64,000 nucleotides of DNA from assembly GCA_002104895.1 (NCBI GenBank), contig MCFG01000208.1, forward strand, positions 38,501-102,500. The letters are read 5' to 3'. The notes beneath the pieces are model-generated. The model was not told the DNA's origin. It did no database searches and saw only the letters and a list, made by a program, of their open reading frames with translations. Source of the DNA: Anaeromyces robustus (taxonomy: Eukaryota > Neocallimastigomycota > Neocallimastigomycetes > Neocallimastigales > Neocallimastigaceae). Shown here in pieces: positions 9,149 through 21,646 of the stretch (its first letter is position 1; every line of letters starts with the position of its first letter). The translations under genes were made by a program, and so were the position numbers.

Positions 9149-9958
9149 ATTTATTATTAGGTCTATTATAAATAAAAAAAAAATCTATCTATGTAATTAT
9201 GTATTATTATTGATACTTTATATTATCTAAATTACTTTTTAACCCTTCTATCATTAATTAATTATTTTCTTATATAGAACTACTTTAATCAAATAATTTT
9301 TTATTTTTTTGATCAACCATTTAATAATAAAAATTTGTAAACAAATATTTTAATAAATATATTAATATATTAAGAGTATAATCGTAATATATATTAATAG
9401 TATAATTATAATAATATATTATAGAATTATAAAATATATTAATACATGGTAATTAATATATTTATATTAAAAAGGATAACAAAATTTTTTTTAAAAAAAA
9501 ATATGGATGGTATTTAAATAAATTAATAGATAAACCCTATTTTTATTTATTTTGAAAAAAAAAAAAAAAGGTTCAATATACATATATTAAAATATAATTG
9601 AATATATTTAATTAGATTAATGGAAATTTTATTTTATTTTTTTGTTTTTTTTTTTTTTATTTTTTTTACAAAATTTATATTAAATTCTATGATGTAATGA
9701 ATAAATAAATATTAAATTTTTATGATTTTAAGTTGCACAAACAATTTTTAATATTTATACTTTTGTTCTGTTCTACAATTTTTATTTAATATATTCGATT
9801 AGAGGATGACTAAATTTTTTTTAGTGAAACAATTGATTTTTATGAATTATTATAAAATTTAAATCATCTTTTAATAATTAATAAAGAGAAAAAAAAAATA
9901 TATATATATATATTTATTTATTTATAATATTATTAAATAAGAAAAGAAAGAAGAAGAA
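9149..9958. other. Gene-free AT-rich divergent intergenic region
   Basis: About 800 bp of AT-rich DNA separates the divergent 153-residue protein gene and the frameshifted gene at 9959. It contains poly-A (about 9556-9570) and poly-T (about 9646-9668) tracts and (TA)n runs. No gene is visible. A purine-rich tract of AAGAAAAGAAAG type directly precedes the ATG at 9959 and could be part of a 5' leader. Confidence 0.6.
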
Positions 9959-10554
9959 ATGTCTGAAGTAGTTAAAAATTTATCACAAAAAAGATATAAT
10001 GAAATTCGTCGTGGAGTAATTATTGATGCTATCGACCTTGTACTTAATACTATAGCAAATCAAGTATCCATCGATAATAAAGATAAAACTTTTACGGTTA
10101 AGAAATTAACAAATAGTATAGAATTAATTTATAATTTAATTGGTCAACTAAATAATGAAAAAGTTCCACGTGAAATTCTTGAATCGTTAAAACCACGAAT
10201 TACTAATAAATTAAATAGTACATTCTGTTATAAATTACCATCCAAAAATGAAACTACCAAGGCTAGAAGTGGTAAAGATAAAGATAGTAATACTATTTTA
10301 TTTTCACCAACTATTCAATTAGCCGTTGAAGTTTCCTATAATGAAATAAAAAAGATATAAAATTAAAAAAATCAGCCGAACATTATCGTTTCTTTATTTT
10401 TTCTACGGTTATCGATGGTAAAGAATATATTATTACTTATGCCGAAGAAAATAAGTATAGTAAAAGAGAAATTATCGAAGTATTACATAAAGATGATTCA
10501 GTAGATAAAAATATTCTTTCTGAAGATTTTAAAAATAAATATTTTTTCATCTAA
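9959..10554 (+). pseudogene. Unrecognised protein of about 200 residues, broken by one frameshift
   Basis: A frame from ATG 9959 codes 133 residues and stops at 10360. Directly after it, a second frame (about 10354-10554) is open for 66 codons with ordinary protein composition (SAEHYRFFIFSTVIDG...) and ends in TAA at 10552-10554. The two are offset by one base across a six-A run at 10348-10353, so this looks like one gene with a single indel. I do not recognise the family. The protein is Lys/Asn-rich, has no signal peptide, and is probably a soluble protein of the virus-like cluster. The second half has typical coding codons such as GCC, GAC and CGT, which argues against random open frame. 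Confidence 0.6.
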
Positions 10555-11012
10555 AAATTTTAGTATATATACATACTATGTAAATATAAATATCCATATA
10601 ATATGTAATATGTAAATAAAGTTTTATATAAATAATTATATTATATATATTATATAATGAAATAAAATATTATATATTTTTTAAAAAGAAAAAAATTTTT
10701 TTTTCCAATTTAATCATAAAAACCATTAAATTATTTAATGACTAAATTATTTTATTTATATATATATAAACTTTTTTATTATTAATTAAAAATAACTATT
10801 CCTATATAATATATTTAATATTAATTAAAAGAATCAATTATAATTTATTTAAAATTAATTAAAAGAATCAATTATAATTTATTTAAGATTAATTAAAAGA
10901 ATTCATTCTAATTTATTTAAAATTAATTAAAAGAATCTATTTTATTTTATTTAATAATAATCATTAAATTTTTTTTTTAAAATGATAAATAATTTTATAT
11001 AATTTAAAACAA

Positions 11013-11384
11013 ATGATATTAACAGTAGATGAAAAGATGATCTTAGAAAATTCAGAAAAAATCGATATTACAAATAATTATCATCCTATTGTGTACCTTT
11101 TAATTATACTTTTAAAGCATAATAAAAATGAAAATTCCAAATGTTATTTGATGTTGAAAAACTATCTTGAAAACTATGATATAAAATTAACAGATCTGGA
11201 AAATATGGATGATTTATTGGAAAGCGAAGAAATAAACGGTAACACAGATAATGAAAGTAGTGAAACGGAAAACTTTGATTATGGAAGCATTGAAATAGAT
11301 GATTTGAACGATGTCATAAATAATTTAAATATATATTTCAATACTCATATAAATATTTATATTTATATATTTATATTAATATAA
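11013..11384 (+). CDS. Unrecognised acidic 123-residue protein
   Basis: The frame runs from ATG 11013. Residues 1-105 look like real protein: a hydrophobic helix around YHPIVYLLIILL, then an acidic Glu/Asp/Asn/Ser-rich tail. The last 15 residues are Ile/Tyr/Asn repeats that read like AT-rich intergenic DNA, so the original stop may have been lost. No family is recognised. It is the last open gene of the virus-like cluster on this side. Confidence 0.45.
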   Translation: MILTVDEKMILENSEKIDITNNYHPIVYLLIILLKHNKNENSKCYLMLKNYLENYDIKLTDLENMDDLLESEEINGNTDNESSETENFDYGSIEIDDLNDVINNLNIYFNTHINIYIYIFILI

Positions 11385-13720
11385 TATAAATTATAATAAA
11401 TTTATATTTTATATTATTAACCATTAAATTAAATGAGTTTTTAAATATGAATAATAATATTTACATTAACAAAAATGTAATCCAATTAACTACATAATAT
11501 ATAATATATATTTCACTATAGTACACTTTTTAAATAAAAATTATTAATTTATTTTATAAATAAAAAAATTTTAATGAATTATTAATTTAAAATATTATTT
11601 ATTGAAAAATTAATATTTTTGTTAGTAATAAAATTGCTATAAAATATACAAAAAGTATATTAACTATTAAATATTTAAACTTTTTTTTCAAATCTAAAAT
11701 ATAATATTAGTAATTTTTTTATATATGTTTTTTTATATATACGAATTATATTCTTGCTCCAAAAAAATATTGACATTATTTAATGTATTCATACTTATAT
11801 TTTTCTCTGCAATATTTTTCATAAATATATATATATTATCAATACTAAACTTTCTTCTTGGAAAATCGTTATATTGTAATTTATTATAGCTAATTTTTTA
11901 ACAGTATTTTTAAGCTTTTCTAAATATTTTCTATTTATTTTACAATTGATTAAATTTATTTGGATTATTAATATAATTTTTATTGATATTATTAATTAAA
12001 TCAACTTAATCTTTAAGAACATTTAGACTTTCTACTAGCAATTATAAATTTTAGAGTTAAATAATAAAGAACAGTATTTCGTTTTTTTAATTTAATTAGG
12101 CCATATTAATAAAATTATGAAAATAATACAATTTTAAATTTAATACAGAGTTAATAATAAACGAAAGACAATTTTAAAGCATAATCTCTAATTAAATTTA
12201 GTAAATATTTATTTAATAAAAATGGAAATTATGACGATTTTAATGAGAATACTAAAAAGCAATATGATAATGAAATAAAAGAATTTAAGATAATTAATAA
12301 AATTACATAATAATTAATAGTATTAAATTATTTTATAATCATAATTATAGTAATCATAATAATAATTATAGTAATCATAATAAAGAATAATAAAATAATA
12401 AAATAATAATAAAATAATAATAAAATAGATAATTTGATTTAATATTTACAATGATAATAATTATAAACTTTCTTTATTGTTGTTAATCATGTAAAAATGA
12501 ATCATAATTAAAAATATAATTAAAATTTCAATTAAAAATTAAAGTTATATAAAGTTAAAATTTAAAGTTTTAAACTTTTATGAATAAATAATAAAAATAA
12601 TAATATATATGTAATGTAACATATAATATTTAAATATCTAAGAGTTATGGTTATATTTTTGTGAAATACAATAAAGTACCAAACATAACTATTCAAGCAT
12701 TATCTGATTAAAATGTAATTATGATATTACATATTACATACATGTAATTGTGCAGATATAATAACATATATAATATATATAATATATATAAAACTTTTCA
12801 TGTTTAAAAATGTATTAACTGATTAAATATATGTAATGAATTAATAATTTTTTGTAATAATTCATAATTCATATAATATTTAGAATGAATGTATTATTTT
12901 TATTTTAGCATTTATTTTTCTTAGTATTAGATTTATTATTATTATTATTATTTTATTATTAGATAGTAGATAGTTATTATTACTTTATCTATATTTATTA
13001 TAAATTTTTATTTACTACATTTCTTTACTTATAATTATATATATTAAATATATATAAGATTTAATTTATTACTATTTTGATATGTATAATTTTTAATTTT
13101 TTATTTTTTACAAATTTATATATAGTTAATACTTAAAATGAAAATATTATTTTATTTTAATTAGTGTTAATTAATATATATGGTGATCTTAGGATTATAA
13201 TATTTATTAATATTTTACTATTATTAAAAATTTTTTATTTTTACTATATAAATATTATATATATTATTAGTTTAAATTAAATTCTTTCATGTAAAATTTT
13301 TATCTACATTATATATAATATTCTTATCTTTTTTATATAAATATAGCCTTGAATATATAATTTATTGATTTATTTATTAAATAAATAAAATAAATTAATT
13401 AGAAAAAAATCATATAATATTTATATATTCTAACATATAAATCTGTTAATAATAATAGAATTTTTTTTTATTAATTATATAAATCTGTTAATAATAATAA
13501 ATTTATTATTATCTTATTATATATATAAATAAGAAAAAATAATATTTGAATTATTTAAATAAATAATTTTTTAATAAATCTAAACGTAAAAATGTGATAG
13601 TTTTAAATTAAGTATATGTTTTTTCTTTAATGTTGATAATATATTTAATAAACAAGTATATAATATTGTTAATATAATTCAATAATTCATTATAATGTTA
13701 TTAATATTTATAAAAGAAAT
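11385..13720. other. Long gene-poor AT-rich region
   Basis: No intact gene is visible. A minus-strand open stretch ending at TAA 11733-11735 reads like a protein C-terminus (KLQYNDFPRRKFSIDN... then EQEYNSY); upstream, after a frame change, it continues as CKINRKYLEKLKNTVKKLAI (about 11,890-11,960). This may be a decayed gene at the edge of the virus-like cluster. Beyond about 12,200 only AT-rich sequence, (AATA)n tracts and short TA palindromes are seen. Confidence 0.5.
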
Positions 13721-13723
13721 ATA

Positions 13724-14165
13724 ATTTTTTATTCCAAAAAGACCATACTTGAGAATTATCACTATTTCAATTTCTAATAGTTACATTAAAGTCATTTTTA
13801 TCATCTACGGTTAAACATTTATCCTTTGTCTTAAAATAAACTTTTATTTTAGTATATTCAAAAGTAGCATCATCATCTCATTTTTTTACATTAATATTAT
13901 TATGAACAACTGATAAACATCTATCTTTATTAGCTCTTGAAAAAATATAACCTTTAGTATTTGGTGATATAAACCAACCATTCTTATCTTTTATTATTAT
14001 TGCAATCTTAAAGTTGTGGTTGTTGTTTTAATATTGGTTGTGAATCATTTTCCAGAATAAGCATTATAAATATATTTAGTTTCAGCATTTGGATCTACAG
14101 TTTGCTTAATTTTTATAGTTATTATTGTTGTAGTTATTGTTGTAGTTATTGTTGTAGTTATTGTT
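13724..14165 (-). pseudogene. Decayed secreted protein with beta-trefoil/ricin-B-like module, copy 1
   Basis: The minus strand reads a Thr/Ile-rich linker (about 14,165-14,110), then VDPNAETKYIYNAYSGK, and a module with KNGWFISPNTKG, RCLSVVHNNINVKK, KCLTVDDKNDFNVTIRN and finally SQVWSFWNKK. The CLxV...SQVW pattern resembles one lobe of a ricin-type (CBM13-like) beta-trefoil carbohydrate-binding module. Three in-frame TGA codons interrupt it (after YSGK, after NVKK and after TIRN), so it is not functional as read with the standard code. A second copy lies at about 20,330-20,600. Family assignment is tentative. Confidence 0.5.
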
Positions 14166-14499
14166 GTAGTTATTGTTGTAGTTGTTTTGATATTAGCTAT
14201 TATATTTATTTTGATATTAGCTATTATAAAAAGTTTATAATAGTTAATATCAAAATAAATATATAATAAATAGTATAAAATATATCTTAGAAGATTTATT
14301 TTAAATAATTTTTCTTTCTTTCATTTCTTTCTTACTTTTTTTTTATTAATATATTATATCAATTTACAGATAAAACATACACAACAGATATATATATAAT
14401 TAAATATAATGATAAATAAGATAAATATAAAACAAAATAAAATAAATATATTTAAAAAAGAAAACTTTTTATTAAATTTTATAATTATTTTATAAAAAT

Positions 14500-14506
14500 G
14501 TACAAT

Positions 14507-14547
<41 letters not shown>

Positions 14548-14600
14548 TCTATTTATTTATTTATTTATTTATTTATCTATTTATTTATTTATTTATCTAT

Positions 14601-14659
<59 letters not shown>

Positions 14660-14665
14660 TATAAT
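14500..14665. repeat. (TTTA)n microsatellite
   Basis: An almost pure tetranucleotide tract of about 160 bp, with a few TCTA variants. It is flanked by an imperfect inverted pair around 14,670-14,740 (ATAAAATTATTTACTTATTTATTTG and its complement). Confidence 0.95.
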
Positions 14666-14749
14666 ATTTATAAAATTATTTACTTATTTATTTGTTAATA
14701 ATTAATAAATATTTACAAATAAATAAGTAAATAATTTTATTAAATATAT

Positions 14750-15390
14750 TAATTACAAAAAGAATATTAATGAGTTAAAACAAATTATTATACAAGAGGC
14801 AAAAAGTTGGATTATAAACAATACAATAATAAACACTCTTAAATATGAACATAAGGCTAATGTAATATCTTTAGGAGATCAATGGATGAATTAATATTAT
14901 GACTAAAAAATAAAAGATGACGAAAATTCATTTGAATGTCCTATATCAATTAAAACAATTCGTAAAAGTCTTATATTTTATTTTTTAATGAATTTACAAG
15001 CTATCTTGATGTTGGAATCCAAATTATCCAATATTGCTCTAATGACGGTAAAAAGCAAAGCAATTATTTAAAACAACTCATTATGTAGAAGTAAATAAAT
15101 ATACTGGAAGACTTCGTTCAGACTTATATCCAAAGTTTAACATTAAAGTCTATTATTTCACTTAAAGAGAAACCAATATTTAATAAAATTAAACAATTTT
15201 TCAGTGAATATAGTATTCCTTATGATATTAATGATATAATTAAACGTAATGATTATATGATTATATTAGTGAATATAATCCTTAAGTAGTATATTAAAAA
15301 AAGATTAATAAAACTATTAAAGAATATTACAATATTTTATACTTTAATTATGAAGTCTATATATATTCTAATGTTGATAATAAATAAAGA
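14750..15390 (+). pseudogene. Relic of an unrecognised protein-coding gene
   Basis: Several plus-strand stretches have protein-like composition with frequent stops and frame changes, for example ELKQIIIQEAKSWIINNTI then YEHKANVISLGDQWMN (about 14,770-14,895), and FNKIKQFFSEYSIPYDINDI (about 15,180-15,240). I cannot assign a family. The text is clearly less AT-monotonous than its flanks, which is why I call it a decayed gene. Confidence 0.35.
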
Positions 15391-15483
15391 AAAAAAAGTA
15401 TCGTAATAATTATTAATAATTTTATCAAAATAACATGATATAAAAGATATAATAAAATGAATATAATAAATGATTTTAATTAA

Positions 15484-15531
15484 AATAAAAAAAGGATTTT
15501 ATTAATTAAATAATGAAATCCTTTTTTTATT
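15484..15531. terminator. 16-bp perfect stem-loop with A/T-rich arms
   Basis: The left arm 15484-15499 (AATAAAAAAAGGATTT) is the exact reverse complement of 15516-15531, with a 16-base loop. It could act as a transcript-end hairpin for the preceding relic, or be a miniature inverted-repeat element. Function is not shown by sequence. Confidence 0.45.
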
Positions 15532-15549
15532 ATATCTTTAGTCAATAAA

Positions 15550-16101
15550 ATATATTTTATTATATTAATATATAAATTTTTAAATTTATTTTATTTTTTA
15601 ATTTTAAATAATTAATTAAATATGTATATAATTTAATGTTTTTTTTTTTTTTTTTTTTTTTTTTTTTCAAAATATTTATTATATATCTATATAATTTTAA
15701 AAACAAAAATTCAAACATTGAAAATCTTTTTATTTTTTTAAAAAAGAAATTTTATGAATCAATTATAAAAATACTTAAAACTAATTCAATTATGTATTAA
15801 AAAAATGTTTTATTGTTTTTATCGTTTTTTATTTTTTTAAAAAAAAATCATAAATTATTATTGTTAATATATATACAATATATAATATACATACATTATA
15901 TTTACATAATATAAAACATCTTTTTAAATTTATATACAATATATAATATATACATGCATTATATTATTAAATTATATAATATAAAATAAATTTATTTTTT
16001 TTTAAAAAAAAAATAAATTATAAAATATATAAATAAATGATTGATGACTTAAGATTAAGATTTTTTATTTTCCTATTCATCATGATCTTTTTTCACGATC
16101 T
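15550..16101. other. Gene-free AT-rich flank with long poly-T
   Basis: Contains a poly-T run at about 15,640-15,667 and direct copies of a TATACAATATATAATAT motif at about 15,872 and 15,932. No gene is visible. It forms the 3' flank of the tannase-like gene. Confidence 0.6.
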
Positions 16102-17856
16102 TTAAACTATGCTGTCAATCCAATCACAGATTTCGCCTGGATAATCGGCTTCGCAGTGCGGTAAATCCCATACTAGTGCATAATCCGTGTCTATATCTTG
16201 TTCTGCAAGCTTGAGAGCCAGAGCCATCGAAATGGTGAATGCTGTATCTGCGTCTTTGGCACCGACACGAATTCTGAAGTGTTTTGCCATGCTTGTTTTC
16301 TCATCACTGCCTATGTAATTCATCGGATTTATCAGATAGCGGCGTTCTGCCAGTTCTTTATCACCAGCAACATTAGCCCAGCTGCTAAAGTATCTGCCAT
16401 ACTCATCCGGGAAGAGGTCCTTCAATCTGCCAATTGCAGATCCTATATATTCGCTGAACCTCATATAATCATTCTCCGGTGTTCCGAATTCTTGATTTTC
16501 TCCGCTGTCCATCCCCAGTGTATCAAATGACGTACATGGTTTCATCCTTCTACGGTGATTCAAAATATAGTCATCAAGAGAAGTGATTACAGCCTTTTCT
16601 CCATCCCAGGACAGCCATGCAGTTTTGTCTGATCCCTGCACATCTATCATTGGAAATTCCTGTTCCACATATGGCACACCTTTCGGTGGTCTTGAAACAA
16701 GATCTCCCAGACTCAGCTTTTCCCGTGGAGACATACCGCTTCCTGCAAAGTCAGGACCCGGTCTGTCTTTTCCATCTTCCCCGGGTGGAAGCATGACGGC
16801 TGCACCTGCATGGTGCAGGCCAAGATCATCTTTATCATTTGATCCTTTTTCAAGTCTTGACGCTTGCACTTTCTCAGTATAGTTTCCAGTCAGATAATCT
16901 TGTGATGTAAATTTTGCAGGTAACTCATTTCTGTCAAGTTTCAATAGATATTTAGCTGCTGATTTCTCAAGGCACTTCATTAGATAGTCATATCCTGATC
17001 CGCTTCGTCCGTCTTCATTCAGTATAAGAATAGATCCATTTTCCGGGTTCTTAAGTTTAAGTTCATTGAAATAATTGATGTAATCCTTCATCAGCTGATC
17101 AGAGAGTGCTTGTTGAAACTGCGTCATGACACCTGCTGATCCTGCAGGTGAAGCTTCGTTTTCAACATCCCTGTTGAATTGCCACTCATAAGCGAGATCT
17201 GCATGGTCTAGATCAATAATAGGACAATATACTTGAGCTGCTAGTACATCGTCCTTTTCGTCCATGAATGCACCATTCTGTTCCAAAAAGCTGTCGAATC
17301 TCTTACTATTACCTTTCACACCAAGCAGAGATGACATTGCACCTCCCGCGCTCCATCCAACAGATATCATGGCGTCATAGTTCCCTGGCAGTTGTCCGCG
17401 ATTATGCCTCAGAAAACGGATAGCTGTCTTAAGATCCACCAAGATCCAGGGAGATTTACCGCAGAGTCTTCCATCAGCATCTATGGAATCCCGGCCGCGG
17501 CTGCCGCAAGTCACATAGACCATGCCGTGCTTCAGATACTTACCAGATTCATCTCTGGGTCCGCCAAGCCATGAATGTGGCATTTGCATATAACCTGCAG
17601 AATTATTTGCAAAAACAACAGGGGCTGTCTTTGCATTATAGGCACCATGTGTACCCTCTGCATTAACTGTCCCATTTTTATTCATATATTCCGCCGGCAC
17701 GAATATACTCATCCGCTGGAATTTTGGTGTAGTTGCCTTAAGTGTATAGAGAATATCCTCCAGACACCATACCTGATATTTTTCATCAAAAAACCACTGG
17801 TCTCTACAGTCCGCAAGATCCAATGTTTTATTGATAACAGGAATATGCTGATTCAT
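16102..17856 (-). CDS. Tannase-like (subtype B) alpha/beta hydrolase, probable bacterial transfer
   Basis: This is an intact, intronless 584-residue protein. The nucleophile elbow is SVGWSAGGAMSSLLG with Ser169 in GxSxGG. The following region (YCPIIDLDHADLAYEW, about residues 210-225) closely resembles the lactobacillus/clostridial subtype B tannases as I recall the family. Candidate triad partners are Asp535 or Asp537 and His567 (DLPHCEADY). Tannases hydrolyse galloyl esters of plant tannins; related enzymes act on other phenolic esters, so the substrate is open. There is no signal peptide, so it is predicted cytosolic. Base composition is strikingly richer in G and C than everything around it, including GGC, CGG and CCG codons. 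With the lack of introns this indicates recent acquisition, most likely from a rumen Lachnospiraceae-type bacterium (donor is inference). The start is ATG 17856, immediately upstream of which a huge TTA/TTG repeat begins. Confidence 0.8.
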   Translation of the reverse strand: MNQHIPVINKTLDLADCRDQWFFDEKYQVWCLEDILYTLKATTPKFQRMSIFVPAEYMNKNGTVNAEGTHGAYNAKTAPVVFANNSAGYMQMPHSWLGGPRDESGKYLKHGMVYVTCGSRGRDSIDADGRLCGKSPWILVDLKTAIRFLRHNRGQLPGNYDAMISVGWSAGGAMSSLLGVKGNSKRFDSFLEQNGAFMDEKDDVLAAQVYCPIIDLDHADLAYEWQFNRDVENEASPAGSAGVMTQFQQALSDQLMKDYINYFNELKLKNPENGSILILNEDGRSGSGYDYLMKCLEKSAAKYLLKLDRNELPAKFTSQDYLTGNYTEKVQASRLEKGSNDKDDLGLHHAGAAVMLPPGEDGKDRPGPDFAGSGMSPREKLSLGDLVSRPPKGVPYVEQEFPMIDVQGSDKTAWLSWDGEKAVITSLDDYILNHRRRMKPCTSFDTLGMDSGENQEFGTPENDYMRFSEYIGSAIGRLKDLFPDEYGRYFSSWANVAGDKELAERRYLINPMNYIGSDEKTSMAKHFRIRVGAKDADTAFTISMALALKLAEQDIDTDYALVWDLPHCEADYPGEICDWIDSIV

Positions 17857-17879
17857 AATTTCCCTTCGATTCTTCTAAT

Positions 17880-18297
<418 letters not shown>

Positions 18298-18431
18298 TAA
18301 TTGTTTATGATCATTATTAAAAATAAAAAAGTTAGTAAAAATAAATAAATAATAAAAAAAAAGAGAATAAAAAATAAATAAAATAAAATATATTTACCTT
18401 ACAATTAGTAATATTGTTAGTAAAATTTATA

Positions 18432-18668
18432 TTACTTATTTTACTTTATTTTATTTTATTTTATTTTACTTTATTTTATTTTATTTTATTTTACTTTATT
18501 TTATTTTATTTTATTTTACTTTACTTTACTTTACTTTACTTTACTTTACTTTACTTTACTTTACTTTACTTTACTTTACTTTACTTTACTTTACTTTACT
18601 TTACTTTACTTTACTTTACTTTACTTTACTTTACTTTATTTTATTTTATTTTATTTTATTTTATTTTA
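18432..18668. repeat. (TTTTA)n / (CTTTA)n pentanucleotide satellite
   Basis: A pentanucleotide array starting and ending as TTTTA units and with a homogeneous CTTTA core (about 18,515-18,636), suggesting one variant spread by unit amplification. Confidence 0.95.
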
Positions 18669-20300
18669 AAAATTTAAATAATTGGATTTTTATTTTTATA
18701 TAATAGTATTATATTTTATTTTTTATATAAGTTTAATAATGTAGATTTTTATAATATCATTTTTAATTTTGGTAATATAATAATTTAACTTAATTATTTA
18801 TATATATTTATGAAAGTATAAAAAATAATATTTATTAATTAAATAAATAATTAAATAATAAATAATAAAGTAATACTAATTAATAAATAAATAGTACTAA
18901 AAATAATAATATGAAAAAAAAAAAAAAAAATTAATAAAAATTACATAAAAATAAATTAAAAATTAGCCAATTGTACTGCATGAAACTCTTGGAACTTTTT
19001 TCTTAAATAATAAATAATACTTAATAATAAATAGATAATAAATAGTAAATCAAGAAATCAATAAATAATGAATAATGAAGAATAAATAAAATAATAAATA
19101 ATAAATAATACTAAATAATAAATAATAGTAATATAACACTCTAGATTTATTTTTACCACAATAATAATTCACATATATTAATGCACCACTAAGAAAGTTT
19201 TATTATATTTATTCTATTATTTATAAAATAATTTAGAAGTTTTTAATAGAAAAATCAAAATAAGATTAATCTATTCGATTCATTCCAAGAATGAAGAATG
19301 GATGGACATCCATATAATAACCAAGATTTTAACAAACAATTTATACAGATTTTCTTTATTCATTTTAAATTGAAAGTTTCTATCAATGAATGTAAGTATG
19401 ATCACACTTCCACAAATAAAAAAATATATATATTTAGTATTATCATCATGTTTACTGTACAATATATTGATATTATTTTCATTATTATAATAATTAATAT
19501 AATTAACACTATTTATCTCAATAATATACTTATACTATGATTCATATTACTTTTCAATAATACTATTAAAAACTTATCAAAAAAAATAAGAAAAGAAAAA
19601 GAAAAATTTAAGTTTTAAATATTTTTTTTTTATGAATATTCTTAAAAAAAAGGACAGTTTGAAAATTAATTATCAATTTTTTGTTAATAAGAACAATAGT
19701 TAGACAGGAGTTATCAATCATTTTTATATCTTTAGCACCCTCAACGTCTATTTTATATAATCTCATTTCTTTTGCTGTATTTAATATATTATAAATATAT
19801 AGTTTTAACGTAATCCCTTGTTTTTTTTTTTTTTTTTTTTTTTTTTATTATTATTATATATTTTTCTTGTCCTTTTCAAAGAAAAAATCTAAAATACACT
19901 AGAAAATGTAGATATATTATTAAAACTATCCTCTAAAAAATTACTTTTCTTTTTTCATTAATAATATTAATATTAATTAATAATTAAAAAAAATATTTTA
20001 TTATTTTTAGTAAAATCATTAGTTTTCGAAACCTTTTTTTTTTTATTTATTAATTATATAAATTTGTTAATAATAATAAATTTATTATAATTTTAATAAT
20101 AATAAATTTATTATAATTTTATTTATATATATAAATAAGATAAGATAATATTTGAATAATCTAGATAAATAATCTTTTATTAAATCTAAACATAAAAATG
20201 TGGTAGTTTTAAATTAAGTAGATGTTTTTTCTTTAATGTTGATAATATATTAATAAACTAGTATATAATATTGTTATAATATAATTCATAATGTTATTTG
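18669..20300. other. Gene-free AT-rich region
   Basis: Contains (AATA)n tracts, a poly-T of about 27 (19,819-19,846) and a short weakly protein-like plus-strand stretch from ATG 19298 (MDGHPYNNQDFNKQF...). That stretch has no family signature and I do not call it a gene. From about 20,040 the sequence aligns with about 13,480 onward, the start of the duplicated beta-trefoil relic. Confidence 0.55.
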
Positions 20301-20335
20301 ATATTTATTAATATTTATAAAAGTAATACATTTTT

Positions 20336-20597
20336 ATTCCAAAGAGACCATACTTGGGAACTATCACTATTTTAATTTCTAATAGTTACATTAAAATAAT
20401 TTTTATCATCTTATACGGTTAAACATTTATCCTTTGTCTTAAAATAAACCTTTATTTTAGTATATTCAAAAGTACCATCGTCATCTCATTTTTTTACATA
20501 AATATTATTATGAACAACAGTTAAACATATATCTTTATTAGCTCTTGAAAAGATACAACCTTTAGTATTTGGTGGTATAAACCAACCATTCTTACCT

Positions 20598-20600
<3 letters not shown>
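20336..20600 (-). pseudogene. Decayed beta-trefoil/ricin-B-like module, copy 2
   Basis: This is the same module as at 13,724-14,165. It reads WFIPPNTKG, then RAN..., VVHNNIYVKK, KCLTV, NVTIRN and finally SQVWSLWNKN. It is interrupted by TGA after VKK (same position as copy 1), TAA after TIRN (TGA in copy 1) and an extra TAA after CLTV. The similarity continues for about 300 bp into the 3' flank, so a segment and not only the coding part was duplicated. The 5' side ends in an (ATT)n array instead of the Thr-rich linker. Confidence 0.5.

Positions 20601-21646
<1,046 letters not shown>

Noticed and set aside
14498-14698. Phe-Ile-Tyr-Leu repeat protein
   Set aside because: It is a translation of a (TTTA)n microsatellite.
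16198-17574. Plus-strand frames of 60-110 codons opposite the tannase-like gene
   Set aside because: They are antisense shadows made possible by the higher GC content; the minus-strand protein is clearly the real one.
18432-18668. Telomere-like array
   Set aside because: TTTTA/CTTTA units are internal, lack the G-rich strand of telomeres and are flanked by ordinary AT-rich DNA.
19298-19540. 80-codon plus-strand frame (MDGHPYNNQD...)
   Set aside because: The first half has fair composition, but there is no family signature, the second half is AT-rich noise and no splice context could be supported.
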